A stretch of DNA of 64,000 nt, taken from positions 62,001-126,000 of the forward strand of contig NZ_JAVRIE010000007.1 of the NCBI RefSeq assembly GCF_031846165.1. The letters are read 5' to 3'. Both the position numbers and the translations under genes were made by a program. The notes under the pieces are model-generated. The model was not told where the DNA came from. It was given only the letters and a program-made list of their open reading frames with translations, and made no database searches. This document shows, piece after piece, positions 36,252-44,721 of this stretch (positions are counted from its first letter, which is position 1; the number at the start of each line of letters is the position of its first letter). Source of the DNA: Glaciecola blandensis (lineage in GTDB: Bacteria > Pseudomonadota > Gammaproteobacteria > Enterobacterales > Alteromonadaceae).

Positions 36252-37259
36252 TTGAAACACATCACATGTTCGTTCATGCTTTTCACCTGCATTTTGTTTA
36301 GCCCACTTTCCTTGGCTCACACTATTCATAATGAAGCGCTACAAGACAAGCTAGCTACTAGTGAAACGCCGCCTCCGCCGAGTAAACCTGAAGAGATAAT
36401 GAATACGGTGAAGAAAGCTGTAGCCGATGCACGTGACGGAAAACAGACGACTGAGTCAATCCTAGACAAGCGTGTCGATAGAATGAAAGAGTCCAATAAT
36501 AACCCGTTTTCAATCTCTCAATACCGTCAAAACTACCTATTGCCATTCAGTTATGCAAAAGCGCCCAACCCTATTAGTGTTGATGGGCTTACTGAGGAAA
36601 ATGTAGACAAGTTCGAAGCGAAATATCAAATCAGTGTTAATTTGCCATTGTATTTGCAAGATGATGATGTAAGCGGTGTTTTTTTTGGTATGACCTTGAT
36701 TTCATTTTGGCAAGTTTATAACGATGATGTGTCAAAGCCATTCAGGGAAACCAATTATGAACCCGAAGTATACTATCAATGGCAAACTGACTGGGACATT
36801 CTCGGCTACCGTTTTAATCAATTCAACGTAGGTATTAACCACCAATCCAATGGTCAAAGTGGTTTGAAATCAAGAAGCTGGAACCGTCTCTATGCGACGG
36901 CTATTTTTAGCGATGTTGATTCATTTTATTATTTGAAAACGTGGTACCGGTTACCGGAGGACGAAAAAGAGTTTGAACTGGATCCAAACGGTGATGACAA
37001 TCCAGATATTACCGACTTTATTGGTCGAATGGAGCTGGGTTATGGCTTCCAGCTGGGTAATGTCAATGTATTATCTAAACTAACAAATAACCTTTCTTTC
37101 TCAAAAAACAGGGGGAGTGTTGAACTGAACTTCACCTACCCTATCAATGACCGCTACGATTGGCTGCTACAATATTTCAATGGTTATGGCGATTCATTAA
37201 TAGATTATAATCGTCATCAACAGCGTATTAGTCTAGGTATCCAATTAAAACTATTATGA
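36252..37259 (+). CDS. pldA: Outer-membrane phospholipase A
   Basis: A 335-residue protein with signal peptide (SPLSLAH) and an OMPLA-type beta-barrel. The catalytic triad is His197, Ser199 and Asn211 in NHQSNGQSGLKSRSWNRLY, with the E. coli spacing. It hydrolyses phospholipids that reach the outer leaflet and is active as a calcium-bound dimer. I start it at the TTG at 36252, seven to nine bases after AAAGGAT; a TTG at 36237 would precede that site. Its stop overlaps the next start (ATGA), so the methyltransferase is coupled to it. Confidence 0.9.
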   Translation: MKHITCSFMLFTCILFSPLSLAHTIHNEALQDKLATSETPPPPSKPEEIMNTVKKAVADARDGKQTTESILDKRVDRMKESNNNPFSISQYRQNYLLPFSYAKAPNPISVDGLTEENVDKFEAKYQISVNLPLYLQDDDVSGVFFGMTLISFWQVYNDDVSKPFRETNYEPEVYYQWQTDWDILGYRFNQFNVGINHQSNGQSGLKSRSWNRLYATAIFSDVDSFYYLKTWYRLPEDEKEFELDPNGDDNPDITDFIGRMELGYGFQLGNVNVLSKLTNNLSFSKNRGSVELNFTYPINDRYDWLLQYFNGYGDSLIDYNRHQQRISLGIQLKLL

Positions 37260-37801
37260 GCTACGAGCACACTATTAACTTGATTGAAGCTGAAACACAA
37301 AAAAATTATCTCGATAGGTTCGTGAGCATTGGTTTAGTGAATCCTAAGTCTGCGACTAACGTTGCGAGTATTTTGCGCGCCTGCAGTTGCTATGGGGCGA
37401 GTGCTGTTTTTTATACTGGGCAACGTTTTGGTTATGCTAAAGAGTTCAATGCAGATACAAAAAAGATGCGGCATATTATTCCCACTGTGGGGGTCGATGA
37501 CTTATTAAAAATGAAACCCGAGGGTTCAAAGGTGGTAGTCATCGAACTGGTTGAAGGTGCAACTCCATTGCCCGAGTTCAAACACCCTGATAACGCTTTC
37601 TATATTTTTGGTCCAGAGGATGCATCCGTTCCTCCAGATATCGTCGAACTTGCTGATCATGTGGTTTATATTCCAACAAAGAATAGTATGAACCTGGCCG
37701 CTACAGCAAACGTGGTATTATATGACCGTTTAGCGAAAAGTGATTATGATCGCAGCGATGAGTTTATTAAGCTAAGCCGCGACAATAATAATAATTTATA
37801 G
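37256..37801 (+). CDS. TrmH-family (SPOUT) RNA methyltransferase
   Basis: A 181-residue knotted-fold methyltransferase. SPOUT motifs: NPKSATNVASILRAC (motif 1 Asn/Arg), FIFGPED-type motif 2 (YIFGPEDASVP), and motif 3 NSMNLAATANVVLYDRL. There is no extra RNA-binding domain, so it is a minimal enzyme. It should 2'-O-methylate a tRNA or rRNA ribose, but the target is not evident. It starts within the pldA stop codon. Confidence 0.85.
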   Translation: MSYEHTINLIEAETQKNYLDRFVSIGLVNPKSATNVASILRACSCYGASAVFYTGQRFGYAKEFNADTKKMRHIIPTVGVDDLLKMKPEGSKVVVIELVEGATPLPEFKHPDNAFYIFGPEDASVPPDIVELADHVVYIPTKNSMNLAATANVVLYDRLAKSDYDRSDEFIKLSRDNNNNL

Positions 37802-37854
37802 GTTGTTTGAAAGCCTATATTAGAATTCCTAGCTCTTGCGGCGAGCCGTTATTG

Positions 37855-37998
37855 CTGAAGCACCGCGTCATTCTAAAACACCCCGTCATGCTGAAACACC
37901 CCGTGATGCTGAAACACCCCGTGATGCTGAAACACCCCGTGATGCTGAAACACCCCGTGATGCTGAAACACCCCGTGATGCTCAAATACACCGTCATT
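37855..37998. repeat. 18-bp tandem repeat, eight units
   Basis: Eight units of an 18-mer; the five in the middle (37891-37980) are identical CTGAAACACCCCGTGATG, while the outer three are diverged. The last unit runs straight into a palindromic intergenic element. There are no spacers between units, so it is not CRISPR. The predicted peptides in these frames are repeat artefacts. Confidence 0.9.
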
Positions 37999-38084
37999 CC
38001 TGCGAAGGCAGGAATCTAGGTCCCCGCCTACGCGGGGATGACGGCATAGCGCGGGGATGACGAGCCTACGCGGGGATGACGAGA
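37992..38084. repeat. Palindromic intergenic element (REP-like)
   Basis: Contains TTCCTGC/GCAGGAA and TCCCCGC/GCGGGGA hairpins joined by TCTAGG, with outer ends CGTCAT and ATGACG that are complementary. Two more GCGGGGATGACG half-copies follow. The same element occurs at 40779-40972. Confidence 0.8.
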
Positions 38085-38102
38085 ATCGCCTATCAACAGT
38101 AT

Positions 38103-39623
38103 TTAGAAGAAGCCCAGTGGATTGATGTCGTAGCTCACCAACATATTTTTGGTTTGTTGGTAATGTTCCAACGCCATCTTATGAGTTTCTCGCCCTACGC
38201 CTGATTTCTTATATCCACCAAAGGCAGCATGTGCTGGGTACATATGATAGCAATTTGTCCACACTCTTCCTGCCTGAATGCCTCTTCCCATTCGATAAGC
38301 AACGTTCATGTCGCGAGACCAAACGCCTGCTCCCAAGCCAAATTCAGTATCGTTGGCAATAGCGAGTGCTTCAGCCTCGTCTTTAAATGTACATACAGAC
38401 ACTACAGGCCCAAAGATTTCCTCTTGGAATACACGCATTGAATTGTCGCCTTTGAATAGCGTTGGCTTGATATAATAACCATCGGACAAATCGTCACTCA
38501 ATTCTTCAATATCACCACCCATGAGCACTTCAGCACCTTCTTTTCTGCCTATTTCAAGGTAATCAACAATTTTATCAAACTGTTGTTTCGAAGCTTGTGC
38601 ACCAACCATTGTCTCGTCGTCCAGTGGATTTCCACGCTTGATCGATTTACAGCGTTCTATCACCAAAGCGATAAACTCATCGTAGATACTTTCTTGAATA
38701 AGCAGTCGAGACGGACAAGTACAGACTTCACCTTGATTAAAGTAAGCTAAAACAGCACCTTCTATGCATTTACTTAAGTAATCATCTTCATGATTCATGA
38801 TATCGGCAAAGTATACATTCGGAGATTTACCTCCCAACTCTACAGTCGATGGAATGATGTTCTCTGCAGCACATTTTAAAATATGCCCTCCAACAGGAGT
38901 CGAACCAGTAAACGCTATTTTGGCAATACGCTTACTGGTTGCGAGCGCTTCTCCAGCTTCCTTCCCGTAGCCGTTAACAATATTAAGAACTCCAGGTGGT
39001 AACAAATCGCCAACCAATTCCATAAGCACCAAAATTGATGCGGGAGTTTGTTCAGCCGGTTTCAATACGACACAATTTCCTGCTGCCAGTGCGGGGCCCA
39101 GCTTCCAAGCTGCCATTAATAACGGGAAGTTCCAAGGAATAATTTGTCCGACAACACCGAGTGGTTCATGGAAGTGATAAGCAACTGTATGTTCATCAAT
39201 TTCTCCCATAGTCCCCTCTTGAGCACGCAAACAGCCCGCAAAATAGCGATAGTGATCAATACATAATGGGATATCTGCGTTTAAAGTCTCTCTTACCGCC
39301 TTACCATTATCCCAAGTCTCAGCGACAGCTAACTTTTCAAGGTTTTGTTCCATGACGTCCGCTATTTTTAACAATATATTTGAACGTTCCGCTACAGATG
39401 TTTTACCCCATGCCTCCCTTGCTGCATGAGCTGCATCAAGAGCTAGTTCTATATCCTCTGCGCTTGATCTTGGAATTTTACAGTATGGCTTACCATTCAC
39501 TGGGCTTACGTTATCAAAGTACTCGCCTTTGACAGGTTTTACCCAATTCCCACCAATGTAATTTTCATATTGGCTTTTAAAATCGACGAGAGCACCCTGA
39601 GTACCTGGATTTGCATAAATCAT
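38103..39623 (-). CDS. aldB: Aldehyde dehydrogenase, AldB type
   Basis: A 506-residue NAD(P)-dependent aldehyde dehydrogenase, very close to E. coli AldB along its length (shared AETWDNGK, HYRYFA, PLGVVGQIIPWNFPLLMA). Catalytic Cys301 lies in FNQGEVCTCPSR and the general base Glu262 in ELGGKSP. It probably oxidises acetaldehyde or related aldehydes to acids. It faces an AraC-type regulator across a 225-bp gap, which likely controls it. Confidence 0.93.
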   Translation of the reverse strand: MIYANPGTQGALVDFKSQYENYIGGNWVKPVKGEYFDNVSPVNGKPYCKIPRSSAEDIELALDAAHAAREAWGKTSVAERSNILLKIADVMEQNLEKLAVAETWDNGKAVRETLNADIPLCIDHYRYFAGCLRAQEGTMGEIDEHTVAYHFHEPLGVVGQIIPWNFPLLMAAWKLGPALAAGNCVVLKPAEQTPASILVLMELVGDLLPPGVLNIVNGYGKEAGEALATSKRIAKIAFTGSTPVGGHILKCAAENIIPSTVELGGKSPNVYFADIMNHEDDYLSKCIEGAVLAYFNQGEVCTCPSRLLIQESIYDEFIALVIERCKSIKRGNPLDDETMVGAQASKQQFDKIVDYLEIGRKEGAEVLMGGDIEELSDDLSDGYYIKPTLFKGDNSMRVFQEEIFGPVVSVCTFKDEAEALAIANDTEFGLGAGVWSRDMNVAYRMGRGIQAGRVWTNCYHMYPAHAAFGGYKKSGVGRETHKMALEHYQQTKNMLVSYDINPLGFF

Positions 39624-39657
39624 ATCAATCTTTTCCTATTGCTTGCTTAAGCGTTAA

Positions 39658-39686
39658 ATGTAAAATTCATTCCAAAGATGTAAAAT
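39658..39686. promoter_or_regulatory. Candidate AraC-type operator before aldB
   Basis: ATGTAAAAT occurs twice in direct orientation, 20 bp apart (39658-39666 and 39678-39686), in the divergent aldB/araC region close to the aldB start. Two direct half-sites two helical turns apart are the usual layout for AraC-family proteins. Confidence 0.4.
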
Positions 39687-39848
39687 AAGTGTTAATCCGA
39701 AAGTCTACTTGACTATGAGTGCTGATTATTTATCTTAGAGTACGCATTATGAAAATGTGCAAAACTGGCGTTATGACTTGGCTATCTTGAGGTGTTTTGC
39801 CGATAGACTACTCCTGACGCGATTAGCAAGTGAATCAAGGAAGTGCCT

Positions 39849-40763
39849 ATGATAAACGAGAGTTTGTTGAACATTAGAAGTAAGCCACAAACAATGGTTG
39901 AGAATAAAATTAGCTTTGCATCTTCTAGCGCAGAGCTCAGTATTTACGATACTTTTGAATGTGCCAATCGAGTCAAACTGAAATCTGATCAACTGCTATA
40001 TTGTGGCATGATATCGGGAAAGAAAATTATGCACCTTGAAAAGGATAATTATCATCGTGAGTTTTTACCCCACGAGTCTTTCATTCTAGCGCCAGATCAA
40101 CTTGTAGAAATAGACTTCCCTGAGGCTCAACATCACTCACCCACAACATGCCTTGCGATTGAAATACCCGTCGAAAAAATTCAAAAGGTCTGTGATCACT
40201 TAAACTCTATATCGCCCTTGCCTAAGGAATTCGATGAATGGCACTATAACAGCCATATGATTCATACTGCCCACAATCAAGAAACACAGGCGTTATTGAG
40301 CCGTATCGTGCATATTTTTACAGAGAATCATCCAGACAAGTCATTCTTGAGTGACCTAGCTGTCTCAGAGTTAACAGCACGTTTATTACGACATCAAACA
40401 CGCGAAATCATTGTTAATTTTAGCCGTCAAAATCCAGAACAAAATGGCATTAATAAAGCGTTAGCGCACATGGAAGCAAACCTACACAAACCCTTATGTA
40501 TTGATACTTTATGCAAATTAGCTTGCATGAGTCGAACTAAGTTCTTCCAAAAGTTTAAACAAATACTGGGATGCAGCCCATCTAACCTGCAGCAACAGCT
40601 ACGAATAAAGAAAGCGCAAGCTTTGTTGCAACAGGGTTACTCGGTTACCTATGTAACCTTTGACTTGGGTTTTTCAAACGTGAGCCACTTTAGCCGTTGC
40701 TTCAAGCAAATGACCGGAATTGCGCCAAGCCATTATATGCGTGCGAAGGCGGTAGTAAACTGA
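39849..40763 (+). CDS. AraC-family transcriptional regulator
   Basis: A 304-residue regulator with an N-terminal ligand/dimerisation part (about 1-190) and a C-terminal pair of helix-turn-helix motifs (LCKLACMSRTKFFQKFKQI and YVTFDLGFSNVSHFSRCFK). The ATG at 39849 follows AAGGAAGTGCCT. It is divergent from aldB, so activation of aldB in response to an aldehyde or alcohol is a reasonable guess. The gene ends just before a cluster of palindromic repeats. Confidence 0.9.
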   Translation: MINESLLNIRSKPQTMVENKISFASSSAELSIYDTFECANRVKLKSDQLLYCGMISGKKIMHLEKDNYHREFLPHESFILAPDQLVEIDFPEAQHHSPTTCLAIEIPVEKIQKVCDHLNSISPLPKEFDEWHYNSHMIHTAHNQETQALLSRIVHIFTENHPDKSFLSDLAVSELTARLLRHQTREIIVNFSRQNPEQNGINKALAHMEANLHKPLCIDTLCKLACMSRTKFFQKFKQILGCSPSNLQQQLRIKKAQALLQQGYSVTYVTFDLGFSNVSHFSRCFKQMTGIAPSHYMRAKAVVN

Positions 40764-40778
40764 TTAAGGGATAGCGGA

Positions 40779-40972
40779 TCCCCGCCTTCGCGGGGATGAC
40801 AGATTGCGTGAGGATGACGAGCATCTAGGTCCCCGCCTTCGCGGGGATGACAGATTGTGCGGGGATGACAGATTGTGCGGGGATGACAGATTGCGTGAGG
40901 ATGACAGAGTGCGTTAGGATGACAGAGTGAGCGTCTACCCTTGGGTCATTCCTGCGTAGGCAGGAACCTAGC
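40779..40972. repeat. Second REP-like cluster with 18-bp tandem units
   Basis: Two TCCCCGCCTTCGCGGGGATGAC hairpin copies (40779-40800 and 40830-40851) and one TTCCTGC/GCAGGAA hairpin (40949-40966). Between them are five tandem 18-mers at 40843-40932, of the GGGGATGACAGATTGTGC type, decaying toward the right. The cluster lies between the convergent araC and anti-sigma genes. Confidence 0.85.
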
Positions 40973-41675
40973 AGCGCAGTGGTTCTTTCGCGCGTGTAAT
41001 GCTCATGATCCTACCGTCCATCGCGTACATGATATTAACAGATTCACCGCTCACCAATTCTAAGTCTATACGTTCAATCTCAGCTAACATGGAGAGAAGC
41101 TCATCACTCACTTTAACCAGTTCGTTTTCACAGGTTGCTAATTCCCAACCTTGCTCTGAAACCATCAACGTTGCTGACTTTTGATGGTGTACCGCTATCC
41201 GTCCTTGCCCCACCAAATATTCTCTATAGGCAATATCATATTTCACTCTTAAGACATCGCTAGCAAGTGGGTTTTCGCTTGATAGCATATGCTCATTAAC
41301 CGTTTTGTATTGTGCACTTACATAGGCCTCAGGGCGCTTCTGCAAAAATGAATTAGACTGTCCTATCCAAACCACAATGACGAGAATGCCAAGCGCCGCG
41401 ACACTGCTCAAACCCTTTGACCAACGCACCCATGTACCAAAGCCTTGTGCCAAACTGTTGTGCTGTCCTTCTGCTTTCGCTGCCGCTTGTAACAAATCTC
41501 GGCGAGTCTGATGTGGTGGAGCGACACCACGTTTGTGCGCTTGATACAGTGCTGACAGCTGCTCTTCAACTTCAGATTCTTCAGTGTTTGGTTTTTTTTT
41601 CATGATTCGTGTTTGCCTTTGGCGAGCATTTAAATCGTCATCTTGTTTATTATTCTTTCGGTTTATATCAGCCAT
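40968..41675 (-). CDS. Putative membrane-bound anti-sigma factor
   Basis: A 235-residue protein with a charged cytoplasmic N-terminal part, one membrane helix (about 90-107, SVAALGILVIVVWIG) and a periplasmic C-terminal domain. Its ATG is preceded by GGAGG and overlaps the end of the ECF sigma gene by 8 nt. Single-span proteins encoded this way usually act as anti-sigma factors, but I see no zinc-binding HxxxCxxC motif, so the role is inferred from context. Confidence 0.6.
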   Translation of the reverse strand: MADINRKNNKQDDDLNARQRQTRIMKKKPNTEESEVEEQLSALYQAHKRGVAPPHQTRRDLLQAAAKAEGQHNSLAQGFGTWVRWSKGLSSVAALGILVIVVWIGQSNSFLQKRPEAYVSAQYKTVNEHMLSSENPLASDVLRVKYDIAYREYLVGQGRIAVHHQKSATLMVSEQGWELATCENELVKVSDELLSMLAEIERIDLELVSGESVNIMYAMDGRIMSITRAKEPLRC

Positions 41676-42261
41676 CCTGAACCTCCAAGCTCTTTCGTAA
41701 GCTTGACTTCGCATAACGCAGGCGACTTTTTACAGTTTCTGTCTCTGAATAGGTAATTTGAGCAATATCACTCAGCGAAAAACCTTCTTGTTGTAAACAG
41801 AAAGCCTCCTTTTGAAGAAACGGTAAATTACCTAATGCTTGCTTGAATCGCTCTTCAAAAGCCGATTCTTGCTGCTCTTTCACTATAGATTGTTCAGGTG
41901 CTTTATCATCGATAGGGAGGTGTTGTTCTTGAAGTTCATCGAAACGCTGCAACTTTCGAAACTCATCTATTAAGGTTCTTCGCCCTAGCGTAAATAACCA
42001 ACTTTTGAAGTTACCAGATGCTTGGTATAGATGACTTTTATCAATGACTTTTAGCCAAGTAAGCTGGGCAATGTCATTCGCTAAATCAGCGTCACTTAGG
42101 GTCAATAAAAAGTGGTATAGATCACGTGAACAATTGTCATACAACTGAGCTAGTATCTGCTTCTCTTTCTTTGCTGCGTAGCGGCTCATAAGTGACTCAT
42201 TACTAGTGTCACCTATTGCCGCATAGCCAAATAGAGATTTGAGATTAAGGGAAATACTCAT
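41668..42261 (-). CDS. ECF-type RNA polymerase sigma factor
   Basis: A 197-residue sigma70-family protein with region 2 (LANDIAQLTWLKVI ... FKSWLFTLGRRTLIDEFRK) and region 4 (LPFLQKEAFCLQQEGFSLSDIAQI ... KSRLRYAK), lacking regions 1 and 3 as ECF factors do. The ATG at 42261 is chosen for its AAGG site and fit to the family. It lies 28 nt after tonB and overlaps the putative anti-sigma gene, forming a three-gene unit. Confidence 0.85.
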   Translation of the reverse strand: MSISLNLKSLFGYAAIGDTSNESLMSRYAAKKEKQILAQLYDNCSRDLYHFLLTLSDADLANDIAQLTWLKVIDKSHLYQASGNFKSWLFTLGRRTLIDEFRKLQRFDELQEQHLPIDDKAPEQSIVKEQQESAFEERFKQALGNLPFLQKEAFCLQQEGFSLSDIAQITYSETETVKSRLRYAKSSLRKSLEVQDG

Positions 42262-42289
42262 TGAGTGCCTTGTTAGCTGGTAAATCACA

Positions 42290-42964
42290 TTATTCTGATA
42301 ACTTAAATTCAAGCATAACACTCAAACCATGTTGTTCAATAGCTTTACCGTTGACTACTTTCGCCTGGTATTTCCAACGCTGCAAAGCTCTTCTTGCTGC
42401 TCTATCAAAAATCCGCTTTGGTTCTGAATTTGTAACTTCCACATTTGTCACCGCTCCACTAGTATCAATGCTAAAGCTCATTTCAACCCAGCCTTCAATA
42501 CCTTCTCTAGAAGCAACTGGAGGATAGTCAGGTGGAAAACGAACTAGCGGTCTAGCTTCTCCCTGCATCGTGAAATTATTCAAATTAGTTTTGTACTCAT
42601 CTGATGGAATATCCACTGTGATAGGATCACCAAAACCTGTATGTGGTTTAGCATCTGTAGGTATTGGATCGCGTTTTAACTCTGGTTGTTGTATTACTTT
42701 AGGCGGTTTGGGTAGCTTTTTTTCATTCTTAATTTCCGGCTCTTCTTTTTCGAAAACAATCGATTCCAAAGCAACTATTGGGCTTAGTATGGGGGGCTTA
42801 GCATCACTTTGGGTAAGGTTATGCATCAGCACAAAGAGGGCAAATGTTACAAGGCCACCAATTAAGATCGCAACGAATATTCTGAAGGCGCCACCGACCG
42901 CAGAAGTGCCGTCATTGATTGTAAAAGAAGCAAGTGTATTGGGTGTGAGTGTGTGTGGGTTCAT
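42290..42964 (-). CDS. tonB: TonB-family energy transducer
   Basis: A 224-residue protein: cytoplasmic start, one membrane helix (about 28-49), a proline- and lysine-rich periplasmic linker (KLPKPPKVIQQPELKRDP), and a C-terminal TonB domain (PPDYPPVASREGIEGWVEMSFSID ending in LEFKLSE). It passes proton-motive force to outer-membrane transporters. No exbB or exbD is adjacent, so it relies on ones elsewhere. The ATG at 42964 follows a strong AGGAGAATT, which an upstream sequence can cover. Confidence 0.88.
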   Translation of the reverse strand: MNPHTLTPNTLASFTINDGTSAVGGAFRIFVAILIGGLVTFALFVLMHNLTQSDAKPPILSPIVALESIVFEKEEPEIKNEKKLPKPPKVIQQPELKRDPIPTDAKPHTGFGDPITVDIPSDEYKTNLNNFTMQGEARPLVRFPPDYPPVASREGIEGWVEMSFSIDTSGAVTNVEVTNSEPKRIFDRAARRALQRWKYQAKVVNGKAIEQHGLSVMLEFKLSE

Positions 42965-43017
42965 GGCAATTCTCCTGTTTTTGATGCCTTTCAACACACT
43001 AACGCAGGAGAATTACC
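42965..43017 (-). promoter_or_regulatory. tonB leader hairpin that can hide the ribosome site
   Basis: The Shine-Dalgarno sequence CAGGAGAATT of tonB (42977-42968, minus strand) is perfectly complementary to AATTCTCCTG in its own leader (43014-43005). The match extends to 12 of 13 bp, ending at the base before the start codon, with a 27-nt loop. Formation of this stem would block translation start. Confidence 0.6.
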
Positions 43018-43076
43018 AAAGGGGTTAAATAAAATAAATTTTTATTTATTTTTTAAATCGTCAAGCCAAATAAGGC

Positions 43077-44654
43077 TTATTCCCACTCAATCGTAGCTGG
43101 TGGCTTACCAGAAATATCGTAGACCACACGGGAGATCCCATCGACTTCATTGATAATGCGATTTGATACGCGACCTAAGAAATCGTAAGGAAGGTGAGCC
43201 CAATGTGCCGTCATAAAGTCGATAGTTTCGACTGCTCGCAATGAAACCACCCAATCATATTTACGCATGTCACCCATAACGCCTACAGACTTAACAGGAA
43301 GGAATACTGTAAATGCCTGACTGACCTTTTGATACAAGTCTGCGGCAACCAGTTCTTCGATAAATATAGCATCTGCTCTGCGTAATAAGTCGCAGTATTC
43401 TTTCTTAATTTCACCCAAGACACGAACACCCAGACCTGGACCAGGGAAAGGATGGCGGAACAGCATGTCGTAGGGTAAACCAAGCTCTAAGCCAATCTTA
43501 CGGACTTCATCTTTGAAGAGTTCTCGCAATGGCTCCACTAGACCCATATTCATATCATCAGGTAAACCGCCTACGTTGTGGTGCGATTTAATCACGTGAG
43601 CTTTACCTGTTGCGGAGCCTGCAGACTCGATAACATCAGGATAAATAGTGCCTTGACCCAGCCACTTTGCGTTAACTAGTTTATGCGATTCTTCGTCAAA
43701 CACTTTAACAAATTCGCCGCCGATCACTTTGCGTTTTGCCTCAGGTTCATCTACCCCTTCCAAAGCAGCTAAGAAACGATCTTCAGCGTCAACTTTGATG
43801 ATGTTGAGGCCGAATTTATCCCCAAACATATCCATTACCTGTGCGCCTTCATTCAATCGAAGTAAGCCGTTGTCAACAAATACGCAAGTCAGGTTTTTAC
43901 CAATAGCACGATGTAATAACATAGCCGTCACTGATGAATCGACTCCACCAGACAGACCTAAGATAACCTCATCATTACCCACTTTTTCTTTGATCCGCTC
44001 AATAGCATCTTCGATGATCGAGGCTGGTGTCCATAGTGCTTCTAATTTACAAATATCAAAAGCAAAGCGACGTAAGAGTTCCAATCCCTGCTTAGTATGC
44101 GTAACTTCTGGGTGAAATTGCACCCCATAGAACTGTTTGTCCAAGTTAGCCATAGCCGCATGCGGACAATTTGGGGTTTGTGCGATTGTCGAGAAACCTT
44201 CCGGTACTTGACTAACCTTATCACCGTGACTCATCCAAACGTCAAGCATCGCATTGCCGTTGTGAGCCGTTTCATCCAACAACCCATCGAAGATCGTCGA
44301 TGAACTCAAGACTTCTACTTGCGCATAGCCAAACTCTCTGAGATCAGAGCCCAGAACAGCGCCTCCCATTTGATGTGCCATGGTTTGCATGCCGTAACAT
44401 ATTCCTAATACTGGTACGCCAGCATTAAAAACAAACTGTGGAGCCCGCGGCGAGCCCATTTCAGTTACCGACTCCGGACCACCAGATAAGATAATACCAT
44501 CAGGTTCAAAATTACGAATTTGATCTTCGGTGACATCCCATGCCCAAAGTTCACAGTAAACGCCGATTTCACGAACACGACGAGCAATGAGTTGGGTATA
44601 TTGAGACCCAAAATCTAAGATCAGGATTTTTTGACTATGAATATTTGCGGACAT
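43077..44654 (-). CDS. guaA: GMP synthase (glutamine-hydrolysing)
   Basis: A 525-residue enzyme that aminates XMP to GMP. The N-terminal class I glutaminase has Cys86 (LGICYGMQ) and the His/Glu pair in QFHPEV; the ATP pyrophosphatase has the P-loop SGGVDSS; a dimerisation domain ends in PPATIEWE. The ATG at 44654 gives the same length as E. coli GuaA and follows an AGGT site. It follows guaB by 67 nt, as in the classic guaBA operon. Confidence 0.97.
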   Translation of the reverse strand: MSANIHSQKILILDFGSQYTQLIARRVREIGVYCELWAWDVTEDQIRNFEPDGIILSGGPESVTEMGSPRAPQFVFNAGVPVLGICYGMQTMAHQMGGAVLGSDLREFGYAQVEVLSSSTIFDGLLDETAHNGNAMLDVWMSHGDKVSQVPEGFSTIAQTPNCPHAAMANLDKQFYGVQFHPEVTHTKQGLELLRRFAFDICKLEALWTPASIIEDAIERIKEKVGNDEVILGLSGGVDSSVTAMLLHRAIGKNLTCVFVDNGLLRLNEGAQVMDMFGDKFGLNIIKVDAEDRFLAALEGVDEPEAKRKVIGGEFVKVFDEESHKLVNAKWLGQGTIYPDVIESAGSATGKAHVIKSHHNVGGLPDDMNMGLVEPLRELFKDEVRKIGLELGLPYDMLFRHPFPGPGLGVRVLGEIKKEYCDLLRRADAIFIEELVAADLYQKVSQAFTVFLPVKSVGVMGDMRKYDWVVSLRAVETIDFMTAHWAHLPYDFLGRVSNRIINEVDGISRVVYDISGKPPATIEWE

Positions 44655-44721
44655 TTTATTACCTAAATAAAAAAGCTGAGACACAGGTTTTGGTCCCAGC
44701 CTAATAGAAATACGAAGTTGC

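Noticed and set aside
37807..38060. Open frames encoding hexapeptide repeats on both strands
   Set aside because: They are read-throughs of the 18-bp tandem DNA repeat, which is a multiple of three and so stays open in several frames. No ribosome site or family match is present.
37855..40932. Possible CRISPR arrays
   Set aside because: The 18-bp units abut one another with no spacers, are short, and there are no cas genes in the window.
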